Source: Physella acuta (Eukaryota; Mollusca; Gastropoda; Physidae). From it: a DNA stretch of 64,000 nt. The stretch is taken from contig NW_026733222.1 in the NCBI RefSeq assembly GCF_028476545.1, forward strand, positions 130,001 through 194,000. Direction: 5' to 3'. Below, piece after piece: positions 47,601 through 62,600 of the stretch (position 1 is its first letter; each line of letters starts with the position of its first letter). The position numbers and the translations under genes are program-made. The notes under the pieces are model-generated. The model searched no databases. It was not told the origin of the DNA and was given only the letters and a program-made list of their open reading frames with translations.

Positions 47601-50600
47601 TTTTTTTGACAAAATAATAATATAAAAAACTAGATAGATGAAAATATTCTATTAGCTTCTTTTCTTCTACTTTCTCAATTTTAGTGTTGGAAGGGATCCC
47701 CTCCAACACAATTAAGTATATGTGTCAACTGATTATGCGCTATTGAAGCCATTGATTCCGATTTCAGCCTGCTTTTCTTTTTGGATTTGCTTCCATAGCC
47801 TTTGTCCAACCAAGAACAAACTACAAGGTGGCAGTTGTTTGATTTTGGAGTTGTCTCTCCTAGAAGAGTGGTTGTCCCCAGCTAACAAGCCTCATCTGCC
47901 CGAGACTTTTTAGCAACCATGAGCTTTACCAACTCGACCACATCGACCCCCTTCTATTAGCTGATTAACAGGATCTGTATTTTATAAATTAGGCCCCCTT
48001 TTTCTATTAAAAAAATTTGGATAGCCCGTCCTATAAAGATACTATTCTAAAGTGAATTAGAAGTTTAGATTGAACTGATGCCATTACCTGTGTGCTGGAT
48101 GCTGTCTTGTAGACTGTAAGATCTCCTGTACAAAGGATCTATTGTCATGGTGATCACCATTGGCTCCACAACATCAGCAGGAGTGACCTCCTCCTTGAGG
48201 TCACCAAGGTGAGCCGTCTCCAGCACCTGCTCCATCTGTTCTTCCATCCTAGAGGAATCATCCGGCTTTCTTTGTTCCTCTCTACCAGAACTATCCGCCT
48301 TTCTTGACTCCTCTCTACCAGAACTATCCGCCTTTCTTTGTTCCTCTCTACAAGAATTATCTGCCTTTCTTTGTTCCTCTCTACAAGAATTATCTGCCTT
48401 TCTTTGTTCCTCTCTACCAGAACCATCCGCATTTCTTGACTCCTCTCTACCAGAACTATCCGCATTTCTTGACTCCTCTCTAATGGAGTCATCCAGCTTC
48501 CCTGACTCTTCTCTAGCAGAACCCTCCAGCTTCCTTGACTCCTCTGTCTCAACCTTGACCTCAGAGTCTTGCTTGCCTTGCTCCTCCTTCTGCCTGTGAG
48601 TCTCCTGCATCTCACTTTGCTGCAGTTTTTCAAACGTGCCTGCCGGCAACATCCCTAAAGACTCCAAAACCCCGATATGTTTTCTGGAACGCAGATGCAA
48701 GTAATACGACTCTGAGGAACTGAAATACTCCGAACAAAAAGCACAGGAACTGGATTTGGGTTTCTCAACTTCCGGATCTTTCTCTGGTGTATGTGTCTGT
48801 GTATGTGAGCCCTCCGCCCCTGGTTGCCGGTTCAGCTCACTGCTGCCTTTTGTTTCTTCACTCCTGAGGATGCTGTTTTCTTCTATAGTGGACAGGCCCT
48901 GGAAGGATTTACTTTTGGTAAGTTCAGAGTTTTTGTTTTCTCTGTTGTCTGTTTGTTCTGTATGTTTAGAAGACTGTATGTCTGCCATAGACGCAGGTTT
49001 GTTGGTATCAAACACAGAGTCCATGTCAGAGGCAGGGAACGCAGTGTCGTCCGCAAGGGATCTTTGACGTCGCAGGAATCTGGATTTCCCTGAACTGAGA
49101 CGCCGCGAGCGCTTGGCGGCAGGGTAGTTAACAGCGTCGATGCAGCTGTCACTCTGGCTGTGGGGAGACGGGCTTGACGCTTGCGTTTCTAGGCCAGAAT
49201 TTTTCCCAGAGTACTCCGCGCCTGTGACTAACAAAATGGGCATGGCGCTTTCTCGGATGAGGGATCCGATAGCGCTGTCTCTGCAGACTGGGGATGTGGT
49301 GGCGCTTTCAGAATTTGATCTGCCTTGAGATTCTAGAGTTGGTCTGATAGAAGCTTTAATGACTGCTGGAGCTTTCATTGAAGAGGAGCCAGAGGATAAT
49401 GGGGAGGATGACATTGTTGATGTAGTTTTGTTAAGATCTGATGAGGTGGCAGTTAATACTTGATGTCCGTCTGTTCTAGGTGGCGCTGACACGGCCGTTG
49501 TTTTAGGTGACGCTGGTGTGGAGCGTGGCGTGTAGACATCGTAGGACTCGACAGTGGGACTGTCGCATGACGTGTCTGTTATGGTGACTATAGGAATAGT
49601 GGGGACGAAGCTTTTACCTGTGGTGACCACTGAGGAGGGGGTTATCTGCCCGTCATTGTCAAAAGAGCTTGAGGTACTAAGATTGGCGCCAGGGAATGGA
49701 ATGTTGAACTGAAAAGGCTGGGATTGGCCGGCTAAGACTAAATTTGGCGTGAATGCTACATTCGGCGTGTTCACTGATTGGTTCTCCTTTCTGACAAACT
49801 GACCAATGATTGGTCCTTGATCAGGAAGCTTTGACATTCGTCCTCGCTGAGCGTAGCGGGATGAGACGTAAGCTGGGAGGAAAGAGACGAGGGATGGACT
49901 TGGGAGGTTGGAAAGATGGAGTTTTGATGGCGATGCTGGGGATTTCAGCAAGGAGAGCTGGTTGGGTCTAGAAGCCAGAGACGGTGACACTGAAGCCTTG
50001 GATGGCGACAAGCTAGATTCAGATGGCTGTAGCATTCTCCTGTCTGATGGGTCCTGATCCCTGCAGGGGTGGGGGTCAGTGCTGTCCTCCCCCCTCCTGT
50101 CCCCCTTGTCCTCTGTGAACACGTACAGCTCAGACATGCGCTTGTGTGGCTGGTCCCGTTCTTCACTGCCAGACTTCCTGTGTGGGAAGAATCTGGCGCC
50201 AGAAGTTTCTGGTCGTTGATCTTCATGCCTGGTCAACAGGTGAGTCAAATCACTGGACTGACCTCTCTGTAAATACAATGAAATAATAAAGTTTGTTTAC
50301 ATTTTTTATTGTCCCTTCAAAGGCTCTCGAAACCAAATATTGCCAAATAATTTATAATATTTCTAATAAGCAAAAGTTTATTTATATAAAAATACTAAAA
50401 TATCTTGAAAGATGAGTATAAACTATGTTTTTATAAATTGAATATTGACATCAATTATTTATAAAATCCTATTAGTTTTAAATTAATTATAATTTGAATG
50501 ACTAAAATGTGTGTATGCCTAAACTGACCATTTCATCATGGGAAGTCCCAGGTGTAGGAGACAAGGGCCTGCTACTCTGTTCTTGAGAGCTTTTAAAAGT

Positions 50601-53600
50601 TGGGTTATCTCCACTGAGGTTCAGACCAGACAAAGGTTTTTTCTGAGCCATCAGCTGTGAGATCAGACTCTGTAGGTTGCTCAGTGCTGCAAACATAGGA
50701 GGAAATCTACAGGTTAGTTGATGGGAATATTTGATGTCTACCAAGAAACATTTCATTGTGTATTGTGTAAGTAATGACAAACAGGTCTAAATCACAAGCA
50801 GACCAAGACTCAAGGAGCCCTGAGACCAACAGACATATAGAGAGACTTAAACTTAATTGATAATGTTCTTCAGGAAGGGGGTAGTATACAGGGGGATAAT
50901 TGACAATGTGGTAGGTTATCTGGAGTTAATATTGGGTGTGGAGGGGAGGGGTTAATTAAATGTAATGTCCTATGCCTAGCGTGAATACTGTGGCATACAA
51001 CAAGTGTTAATAGTTAAAATTTAAAATTTGACACAATAAATAGACATTTGTGAACCGACCAAGATTTGTGACTACACTGAAAGCTGAACCTACCATGTTT
51101 GGTGGTGTGAACTAGCAGGTTTGTGAAGCTGAACCTACAAAGATTAGTGATGTGTGAGCTAGTAGGTTTGTGAAGCTGAGCCTACAAAGATTGGTGATGT
51201 GTGAACTAGCAGGTTTGTGACTAAACTGAAAGCTAAACCTACCGTGTCTTCTAGCATCTTCATCCACAATCTCTTTAGACTCAGACCTTCTGGGTTGGGA
51301 CAGGTCCAGCAGGCTCCTGGCTATCTCAGTGTCAATGTTGTGGGGGCTCATGGCTGGACAACAGTTGAAATAGTATGTCAATACTGGTTCATAGTTGCTT
51401 TACATTTGTGTTGCTAATGTACAACATATACCTTTAATATTGGTTAATAGTTGCTCTACATTTGTACTGTGAATGCACAACATTTTAAAGTTGTGGTTTA
51501 GTAATGGTTCAGAGTTGCTTTATATTTGTGTTGCTATTGTACAACATATTTAAGTTGTCTTTCAACATTTAATATTGGTTGATAGTTGCTCTACATTTGT
51601 ATTGCAGTAATGCACATTTTAAATTTGTGGTTTAGTAATGGTTCAGAGTTGCTTTATATTTGTGTTGCTAATGTGCAACATTTTACTGTTGTGTTTCAAT
51701 ACTGGCTCATACTTGTTTAAAAGCTGTTTAGCTAATGTGCAACATTTTACTGTTGTGTTTCAATACTGGCTCTTACTTGTTTTAAAGCTGTATTGCTAAT
51801 GTGCAAAATTTTACTGTAGTGTTAATACATTAACATCTATTATATGGCTTGAATATATGTTGATATACAATAATACGTATCAATTTGTCAGTAAGTGGTA
51901 CTAAAATATAGATAACTAAAACATATATTACCCCTATTCTCCATTGAAGACTGAGATGAATATGACACATTAGAAGATTCAGAAAATTCTCTGTTTCTGA
52001 AAAAAAAATAAAAAATTATAAGTTAAATACCATATCAGACCAAATGGTCACAAGGGACAGATGAAGTAGCTTGATTCTGTTTCTCTAGCCTGGATGTATA
52101 AAGGGAGAGTTATGACTTTCCCTGACTCATCTGGTGCCCATCATAGCTGGGTAAACTCATGGGCATCTGACAGACTCAAGACTTTCAGGTTAGTTATCAT
52201 GCACTCTGCCACATCCCATTAAATTAAATTTAATAGAATTTTAAAAATTGGAACCAGCAGGTTTGACTTGACTTGAACAGGGACCATAACATGTGAGATA
52301 CAAGCTAACAAGTAGTCAAATAAGATGTCAAAGGTATAAAAATCAATTTAAGAATACTAGTATAACAGATTCATTTTGTTGTTCTCTAGACAGTGACATA
52401 TATTTGTGGCATTAACACTGGAACAAATGCCTGGGATATTTTGTTTAAAATATTTCAGTGGCTAGAACAGGATAGTTGTTGAGGCTTAGTTGTATCAATC
52501 ATTTATCTGACCTCTACTATGTTTAGACTTGAGCTAAATTACCTTGACTTTGCTCCAAGTTGACCCAGGGATTGCCTTGGCCTTTGGCCATGGCCAAATG
52601 AAAACACAGGTGAAGCCTCATCAACAGATGATTGTCTTTAATAAGAAAAAAAAATGGGTCAACACATTTTGAAATCAATTACATTAATGCAACTACCCTA
52701 TATGATTTATTTTAAAAATACAGGATTTAAATAACCATTCAGTTGTTTACAAGCAAAAAAAATAGTCTAATCTATCTTAAATACAACACCAAGAAATACT
52801 TGTGCTAGTTCAATATAATTATCAGGATGATACAAATGGAAATTAAGTGAAAACTTAAGGTACAAGACCAACAATGAACTCCAGAACTGACCTCTTGAGA
52901 ACACGAGGAGAACTGGAGCCAGACTTCTCCTGGTCAAACGACTGGTCCTCCATATCATCCCGGGACATGCCCTCATCCTCCTCATCATCCTCGTCATCAT
53001 CATCATCATCACCCTCAGCGTCATCATCATCCTCCTCCCCTGAATGGTTCTGCCTGTCTGCTGAGTCATGGATGTGAGCCTCTCTGGAGATGCGGCACTG
53101 TTCCTCTAGGGCTGCGGAGTCTATCTGAGACTCGTCCACGGAGGTGGGGACTGGGATGATGCCCAGCTCGTAGCATTTCTTCTGGTGAGACTAGACAGAC
53201 AACACATACACATATATATCTATTATTATTATGAGCTGTGTGATGAAGGGCTATTTAATATGAGAATAGTGAAGAGGTCTAAACATTTTTGTTTCTTCTA
53301 TCTAACTATCTAAACCCACAGATGAAGTAACAGAAAGTGAAAATTCATATAGATGTAATTTAGGACAAATTTACGTTCAAACGATACTCAAACTAAACAG
53401 TATTTTTTAAATTATCATCATTAATTTTTCTTTAAAAACAAACCTAATTTCTTATAAATTAATAACAAGAATTAAATATTTTGCAACTTTATTTTAAAAT
53501 CTAGAACACTTAATTTTATTTATTTTTAAATTAAATTAATGAGAACCTTTTCATCACACCCAAATTGGTTGAACAGAAAATGTATTGTTTTATTGCTAGT

Positions 53601-56600
53601 AAAAAGTGAACTGAACTCAAATTCCTTAAAACAGAAAATCTTTTATCCCTCACCTTAGATTTCATATGCTTGGTCAAGTTCCCTTTAGTTTTAAAAGAGA
53701 AATGGCAGTGTCGACAGTGATAGGGTCGAAGGTCAGTGTGTGTCCGAAGATGTTTCTTCAACATGCTGGGCTTCTTACAGCGGATGCCACACAGTTCACA
53801 GATGTACTTGCCCCACCCCCGGCCGCGGATGTACTCATAGTTCTCATCACTCTTGAAGCCCCCTTTGGTGAGGCGCAGCTTGTGACGTTTACTTTCCTTA
53901 GAGGAGCTTTGTTCTAGCTTGATGCCGGACTTGGAGTCTTCACTCTGGGGAGCACCATCACACAGAAGGTTATGGAGTGATACATTAGTCAGTTGTAAAA
54001 TAGCACTGTTCTTTTGGTGTTTTTGAAAAATGTCTTATCTTTAAACAAATAAATACATTATTTAACATGTGATTCATATTTTAAATCTCTTTAAAATAAT
54101 TCATTCGTTAACTGTTTAATCAATGAGAAACTCAATTGTGAGATTTGATATTTTTACTTTAGCATCATTTTATTCTATAGACTTATGTTATAAAGTTAAT
54201 ATTCTGCAGTAGATGTTTACATATCTTTTTTACATTACTCGTTAACATATTACTATTACTAAACATAACAAACATAGGGACCATTTATTTTTTTTCTATT
54301 ACAAGAACTGAACTGAAACAAAACAGCTCTTAACAGTATTAAACACAAAAACTGGTTAGTTTGAGTTAAAGAACCCTATCAATGTAATCTATGCTTTCAT
54401 TGGATTAAACCAGCTATGTATAATTTTTATCCAAATGTATGATCATTAAACACTGGGACCATCAGCTTACCTTCACATGTGCAGACAACTCTTTCTTGAC
54501 CATCCCCATCTTCTTCTTCTGGTAGGTCCAGTATGAGCTGTGTGTTTGGTTGCCCCCATTGCTGGGCGTCATGGAGCACTGGGCAAACACTGGGTTGGAG
54601 CCACTCCTGGGGCTACACAGGGCAACACAGTCAAGTTAGAGATACAGGAAACAGAGGAGGGAACTCTAGACACTAACGTTACACAGAACACTAGCAGCTA
54701 TACACAAATACAGGGGAGACTACTGATTTGTTTGGTGATAACATGGAATGGAAGTTGTATTTTGTTCCTCTTCACTGTAACATTACACAGAACACAAATA
54801 CAGGGTAACCTACTGATTTGTTTGGTGATAACATGGAATGGAAGTTGTATTTTGTTCCTCTTCATGGTAACAATACACAGAACACAAATACAGAGGTAAG
54901 TACTGATTTGTTTGGTGATACCATAGAATGGGAGATGTATTTTGTTCCTCTTCACACCAACATTACACAGAACACTAGCAGCTAAACAAATATAGGGGAG
55001 ACTACTGATTTGTTTGGTGTAACTTGGGAGTATACTTTGTTTTTGGTACTTAAAAATAAAATAAAAATTGCAATAAGATAAATGTTAGATGAATGTTTTC
55101 AACATTTTTTCAGCCATAGGTTTTTATTTATTAACAATGAGCTATAATTATTGATTCATTGAATAGCTGGCTTGGTAATTCTTTAAACTCACAAAAAGCC
55201 TTTAACATATTTATGATAATATTTTCTGTGTGCAAAATATACAATTTATTCTCTATTAGGTTCTATTTATTAATTTTTACAAGATTTTAATTATTATATA
55301 CTTATTAGGGCTAAACTAATATTTGTGACTGCATATCCAGGAAGAGTTCCGAACAGAAACTAAATCTAAGAATAATGTTAGAATAAATTTCTACCAACAG
55401 ATAAAAAGAGAATAAAAGTACCTGGATTTGTATAAAGCTAGCAGCATGCGTGAGGTCAACCCTACAGGGTTAGGGTTGTGGGTTGCCAGACGCCAGTTTG
55501 AGTACATGGAGATCTTCTTACTTCCCTTGACAGCCACGTACATGGGCTGGGGGCGCTGTATGCAGCAGAAGGTTACGTGGGTGGTGGTGTAGAGTGTGGG
55601 GCAGGAGTGGCCGTACATGGGGGTGTTGAGGGTGCCGGAGGGGGTGACGTTGCTGAGGTGTTGTTCCACGGAGGAGAGGAGGGTTGAAGGGGTGGAGAGG
55701 CTGATTCCAAATGCAGCGGCAGCGGATTTGACAGGCGTGAAGAGTGGCCGTGAGGTAGCATGCGGCTCCTCTGTTGAGGTATCCTGGCTGCCTTTGCTGG
55801 GGGAGGAGAGGAGTCTGGCTCGGAGTTGAGCTGGTGAAGCTAGCGATGGTTTGTCAAGATGCACTGGAGGTGTGGACAGACTTTTGTCTGACGTCACACT
55901 GTCTGACCTCTCCGTGGTGCTGGGCGTGGCTGGAGGGAGGTCATCCTTGGAATCCTGGGGCAGGGGGTAGCTGGGTGGGCTCTTTAGTTTAGCTGGGTCA
56001 GCACTTCCTGGTGTTCCGGTGCTGGGGGTCTCCGAGAACGATGAAGAAGAAGATGAGTAGGATAACAAGGTCCTCCCCAACAGTGTAGGGTTGGGGTTGC
56101 CCTGCGCTAACGCCATGGCAGTCATTGAGTCTAATGTCACAGGGGATGACGAGTGCCACAGCCGTGACAAGATCTGGAAGTGACGATGTAAGGAAATGGA
56201 CCGTTTGAGCAACCAGTTTTTAGCCTCTCTCTGAAGCATAGCCGTGCCACCTACAGCTGGTAAAATAATCTTTGACCCAGCTAGTGTCAAGGGTGATAGA
56301 TTAACCAAAGACCCGGTAAGCTTGCTGCCATGGTTCCACTCCGACAACAAGGGTCCACTCTCTAACCTGTTGACGCTGACAAAAGGAATGGCATAGTTGA
56401 TCGGGATCGTCACGTTGTTGAAGTTGTCCCCAGACAGGTCTATCAACAGCTCATTGCTGTCCAGACTCGCAATGGAGGCAGATTTGGGGAAAAAGAATGG
56501 CGTCTCCTGGGACATGCTGCGCACGCTGAGTCCGGAATCAAAAGACTCTGACATGCTTTCACTTTTTGTCTGCATCACCCAAGACTTTTTCATCTCTTCT

Positions 56601-59600
56601 GGGCCAAGGCTGGAAACAGATTTAGAGCTGGACAACATTTTGGAGATCATTCTAGACCCACTGGCGCTATCTTTCTCTTCAATACTTAACGGTGATGGTT
56701 TGTGTTGTTTGGGTTTTTTAATCCGCACCGCCGCGGATGGTTCTGAGAAAGCTCTCATGACCGGAGGGTGAATTTTCACAGTTTCCACATTGACCAGTGT
56801 TTCAGATTCAGATCTGAAGAAAGCTTCTGGAGCTTTCTCTGGTTCCTTATGCTTGCCCATAACGGCTGAGGTGATGACGGCGTTGGGCAGGCTGCCCAGC
56901 TTCTGAGATGACACCACAGGTTTGGTTAGAGACGCCAGCAAGACGGAGTTGTTTGATGCCGGGAGATGGGGCTTGGATGCCGGAGGAAAGAGAGTCGGCT
57001 GTTGGTGGATGATGGATGGGGATTCTCCATGAGCCTTGAGCAGGAATCCGGAGAGAGGTGGATCAACAGACATGGATTTCTCTTGGCTTCTGTCTTGGCC
57101 TCTCTCAACGCTCAGAGACTGCTTTAGCAGGAGCTTGTCTTTTAGCTTCCTGCGAGTGCCACTCAAATCCGCTGGGGTGTCGGGCGTGGCGGGGGTCAAT
57201 GGAGTCCCAGGTGTGCTTGGAGCGGTTAAGGACAGGGTTAACTGCGGTGGCTGGGAGAGCCGGAACTGGGGCTGAGATTTTTGGTCAGGCATGGGGCTGG
57301 ATATTGACAGCTTCATGTTGGGGTCGACGTTGTGGAATGTGACGGCTGGAATGTAGGGTATAACACGAGGGGAGGTCTGTGCAAACTGGGCGCTGTTGAC
57401 AGACTGGGCTGAGGTTATGTTCAGCGTCAGGCCTGAGCCAGACGCCAGCTTTGTTGGTCCTGGGACAAAGGCGTTGGAGTCTAAGCTCTGGGTTCTGACT
57501 GTCTTACCAGTGAGAGGAATGGTCGGAGTTATTGGGGTGATCGGAGTCCCCGGAGTGGGTAGGGAGGACACTGGAAAACTTATCATGAAGCCGCTGGACT
57601 TAGGTGTGCCTGGCATGGGCGTGTTGGGTGCTAGAGTGTTGATGGGAGTTCCAGGTGTTAGGACTGAGACGGTGCTGGTTCCAGCGAAGGTCAAGCCAGG
57701 TAATGTGACGCCTGTGCTGAGTCCTAAGATGGGGAGTCCGGCCTTAGTGGCCGGGGTCAAGAGGTTGGTGGTGGTGCTGATGCCAGAGCTGAGTTGCCTG
57801 GTTGGCTTGTGTCCAGCGGCGCCTGGCACCATGGGCTGGCCAATCATGCTGCTGGTGGAGATGCTGCTGGCTGTTGTGGAAGTCACTGGAACTGTTGCTC
57901 CAGAGGAAACTTCCCCTGTGATGGGGACATTTTGGGATAAGGATCGTGGTAACAAGAGCTTCTGGTACTGTCCACTTGGCACTAGAAGAAGACTGCCCTG
58001 GTTAGCGGAGAGGGAGGTGTCTTTCTGTGACGGCAGATCCAAAGAAGAGTTATGCCTCATCCCTGGTAACAAGGCCTGAGATCCTATTTGAGCTCCTCTG
58101 GCTTTGGCTAAAACTAAATTTAAATCTTTTGGTCTATTTTTTGAACCTTTGGGTCTCCCTTTCTTCCTGGGCATTAGAGGACTTGTGTTTTCAGTGACCA
58201 GGGTTTGTTGATGAATCAACTGTTTATCAGATGATGCCAGGGTTAAGACAGACGGGGAGAGCGTGGACAGAGATTGGTTTGTGGTCATGATGAGCGAGGC
58301 TGAGGATGCCAGAATGAGCTGTTCCCTTAACTTGGGGAGATCCTTGTTCGCCAGCTGACCAGTCTGTAGGTCCGTGGTGGAGAGGGATTTAAACAGCGCC
58401 GGGTTGGCTTTCTTCAACAGATGTGGGTCTCTGACAATCAGTAAACCACTGGATGGCTCCAGCTCACTGGGGGATTTGGTCTCATGCTGGTCCCCAGTTT
58501 GGCTGAGGCTGGGCTCCATGGCGGACAAACTCCGACGCAGGCCTTTAGTTTTGGGACAAGCCTGTGCCTTGTGTTGTGTTAGCAAGCTGTACTGGGTGAA
58601 GACTTCGTTACAATCATCACAAGGAAAGGGACCATTCATGACATACGCCCCAGCGGCCGCAGCCAACCCATCTGACAAACCTTGACTTTTAAAGTGCTCC
58701 GTGGTTAAAATAGCCAGATTGTCATTATCCGTACGCCCTAAAATGCCACCTTTTTTCTTCCAATCTAATTGGGCATCACTCTGAGGAACTGATAACCTAT
58801 GCTGCAGCTCAGTCATAAAAGAAGCTTGTTTAGCCTGGGCTGGGGTTGATGTGACACCTTGCCTACTCATTGATTTCTTCTGATCATGCAAACTACCAGA
58901 AGTGCCGATCTTAAATCTGCCAGCACCGCTGGCGTCTGGGTTGGTCAGATCCAGAGACCCAGTCTGCAGCAGAGGGGTAGTGGTGAGCTTGTTCACTGTG
59001 GAAGAGTCAGAAAATGATTTTGATGTTAACAAGGGCGACCCAGCTTTGGGGAACTGTACGCTCGGCTGACCAATCATCGGGCTGGGTTGACGCGGTGCTT
59101 GCAGCATTGAACTGATGATGCTCTGTGGTGTCTCGGTGCTGGTTTTTGTCACTGGAAGTGTTACCGCAGCCTGCTGGATGTGAGATAACGACTGGTGGCT
59201 GGCATTTTTAGGCAGTTTGATCTGGATCTGGATCTCATGCGGACCTGGACCTGGGACTATTTTAGTCGGGAGAGAGGCAACAGCTTGACCTGCTGATACA
59301 GCAGGCATCAGGCCTGTGTTTCCTTGACTGTCCTGTACGGTCAATCTAGTGCCAGACAGGGTCCCGCTGCCCAGACTTGAAGAGACAGAAAAAGATTTTG
59401 GTGTTTCTGATAACAGCGGCGGACCTGATCGGACTTCTGGAATTGACATATGTTTATAGACAGTCCCAAGACTTTGAGGCGCTGACTTTTTCATCAAATT
59501 CTCATAATCGTCAGGTTTAGTTTTTTGATCACCAGGCAAAGATTGTTTAGATAGAGAGGTCACAGGCACACAAATGAGCTGAGCATTGCTCAATGGAACT

Positions 59601-62600
59601 TGTATGTTGTTTAAGGCATCAATGGGCACAGAACTGAACATTTGAGTCTGAAACTGAGTCAAGGAACCCACACCTGACGCGCTCTTACTGATGAAATTAA
59701 CAGGAAAGGACTGGGAGACTAAGGTATTGGTGTTCTCCGCAGAGGACTCCTGGGAGGATTTGTGTGTCTGGGATGGATCTGAACCTGCTTGATGCAGTTG
59801 GATTTGCTGGTACTGCTGGTCCGGGTGGAGGACCACCACCTCTCCATACTGCGGGGCGGAGATGGTTTGGATGACGTTGGCCAGATGTAGGTTATTGGTA
59901 CTGCCCGTGGTCACTATCAGCGTAGGCTGGTTGTTACCCTCAGCGATGGACTCTGCTTTTTTCAAGGCAGAAGTAGACATGGATCTTTTGACAAAGTCGG
60001 GTTTTAACTTCCCTCCATCAGAATCTCCAAGAGACAACGACGCTGCCAGTTTTTTCTTCCACTGTTTGTCAGTGTTAGGCTCGACTGTCAGTCTATCCAT
60101 AGACGTCTCACTGGACGGTTTAAAGTCTGACATTTTCAAAGTCTGAAAACTAGAATCACTCGTCTGGCGGAGATATTTATTCCGTGGTCTGGGGGGATCG
60201 GTTACCGTGTGTTTGTCAATAATTTCTGCGTTGGATGATATGATATTTTCAATTCTGTCTTTGAGCATGTCAGGTGTGACAGAAGATGAGAGGGAACGAC
60301 CTTGGTATTTTAACATTTTATCACTGTCAGAATCTAAAGCATGCTGATACACCAGTGTGGGCTTCTCATTCTGAGGACAAATGGTTGAAAATGCTGCTGT
60401 CTTGGAATCACCAAGCGCCGGATGCCGAGTTGATGCCGGAACTGCTAATTTAGTTCCCTCCCCTTCCAGTGAAAACTGTCTGGATCCTCTGGTGGAGGAT
60501 TCATCAACAGACGACAGGCTGCTGACGGTGCTGGACTGGCTGAAAATAGACCTCATGCTGCTGGCGGAGATATCACTACGGTGAGACAGAAGCTTTGGTC
60601 GAGATGGCGAGTCAAATGAAAGACGGTCTGCCGAGTGGTCGCTGGAATGTGACGCCAGCTGAGACCTGTACTTGGCCTCCAACTCGGAATGTTCTTTAAA
60701 ACTTAATTTTGATTGTAACACTGGGGTGCTCACGAGGCTGGGGGAGGGGTGGGACAGGTTGGGGGACAAGCTCATCACACACCCACTGCAGTTTGTATCA
60801 CTCATCAACTGTTGGCCGGCCACAGTCGTGGTGTTTAACCCAAACTTTAACTTATCTGAAACATATTCCGCTTTCGGTACCAGAATCTTCACAAGCATTT
60901 CATTATCCGTTTGAAAATGGTGCGTCATTAGAACAGGGAGACTACTAGGATAAAGCTGGCTATATTTTTTCTTCAATTCTTGAAGTCCGCTAAGTATTTC
61001 TTCACCGTTGCTAATATTATCCGTGGTGAGAATATTTGGCCGAACAACTGACTCAGCTACATCGTATTTCGCCAGTTCAGAGTCAGATGGCTTATCAAAC
61101 GCACAAAAAACCCTAGAGAACCAGTTACTGAGCTCTCGCTTGCCTTCACTCTCTTGTTGCAGTAATTGTTGGCGCTTGTTTTTGTCAATTTTTTGCCGAA
61201 TACCCTCCAACACACTTTCTTGTCGGACCATTTGATCAGGCCGGTGATGCTCGGTGCGGTTATGTAAGTCCACCTCAGCATTCGCACTCTCCGTGTTCTC
61301 AACTATAACCTTTGGGTTTTCCCCATTGCTTTCATCGTCATGGTCAATAATTGTGGCCCCTTCAACGTCAGTGTCAGTCCCTTCAGAGTCATTGTCATCA
61401 CTCTTGACTTCCTCTTCTTTACTTGACTCCATACTGCTATCTTTTGCTCCAGACAATGATAAACCGGTCCTCGACCCATGGGCGATGGATTTACAATGTT
61501 TAGACAAGTTGCTTTTTGTTTTGAATGAGACGCCGCATACAACACAGGGGAATGGTCTCTCGTTTGTGTGCGCCCTGATGTGTTTCTCCAGCACGCTTGG
61601 CTTGGCGCACGTTCGGTCGCAATACTTGCACTGATACTTGCCAGGTTTTTGTGGGTGTATGCTCTTCCTGCCTGGCGTTGATGCTGCTGGTTTTGTCGAG
61701 ACGGACACTTCCTTTTCCGCAGTTTCAGTAATCACTGAATACGACTGCGGCTGGGTGGTAATCGTCTGATAATCCTGGACATCAGAATGGGCAGCGTTTT
61801 TCAAGACTAGTTTAATCCCTTCCGCAGAGTCTTCGTTAGCGTGTGTAAAAGTAAACGAGGCTTGCTCGCTGGTGGAGCTGGGTATGGTGGAGATGGTGTA
61901 GAAGCCTTCGTCACTTGCCCCGTCGTACGAGATGTTTGAGGGTGCGATGATGAGCTGCGTGCCCTCGTCCTGGTCAACCAGTTGAACATCCTTAAGGACA
62001 ATGAAATTCTGTGTGTGATCTACGGCTATGGTGACTGGGGCTTGGTGTGTGGGCGTGTCCTCTCTCATGTTCTGTAGCTCTGAATCAGTCACCTAGTGGA
62101 GACATTACATCTTTTAAACTAGGAGAAAGCTAGGAGAACTAAACAATACATTTTCTAAATGTTATCTGCCTTAGTAGTTAACAAGTTTCTTTACAAGATA
62201 TTTACCACAAGTTACTTGTTGATAAAAATATGTATCTTTAAATATAGGTACTTATGAGAGGCAGCATGGTTGGATGGTAGAGTGCTCAACTGCTAACATG
62301 AAAGTCCTTAGGATGTCACTGAGTCCAGCCATCTCTAATGGGTGACTGACTCATATTAAAGAAAGAAAAGGTGGATGGGCATAGAACTGGCCATGCTATC
62401 CCTCCATTTGCTGAGGTGACAGAAATAAATGAACTCTACTTCATCAGTCTTGTTGATCATCAATTACGAATAAACAGAACTTTTTACTTTTGAGTGAAGA
62501 GCTATTTGTAGAGCACAGAACAGCTAACTCTCTATGTTACCTGCTCTATAAACTACTTTGTTTCTCAATGGATTAGGTTCCCAAAATCCCAAAATAAATG

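Noticed and set aside
62092-62092. Treating 62,092 as the start of a 2,233-residue protein
   Set aside because: The first codon there is GTG directly after a CTAG acceptor, and an upstream exon joins in phase, so it is an internal exon.
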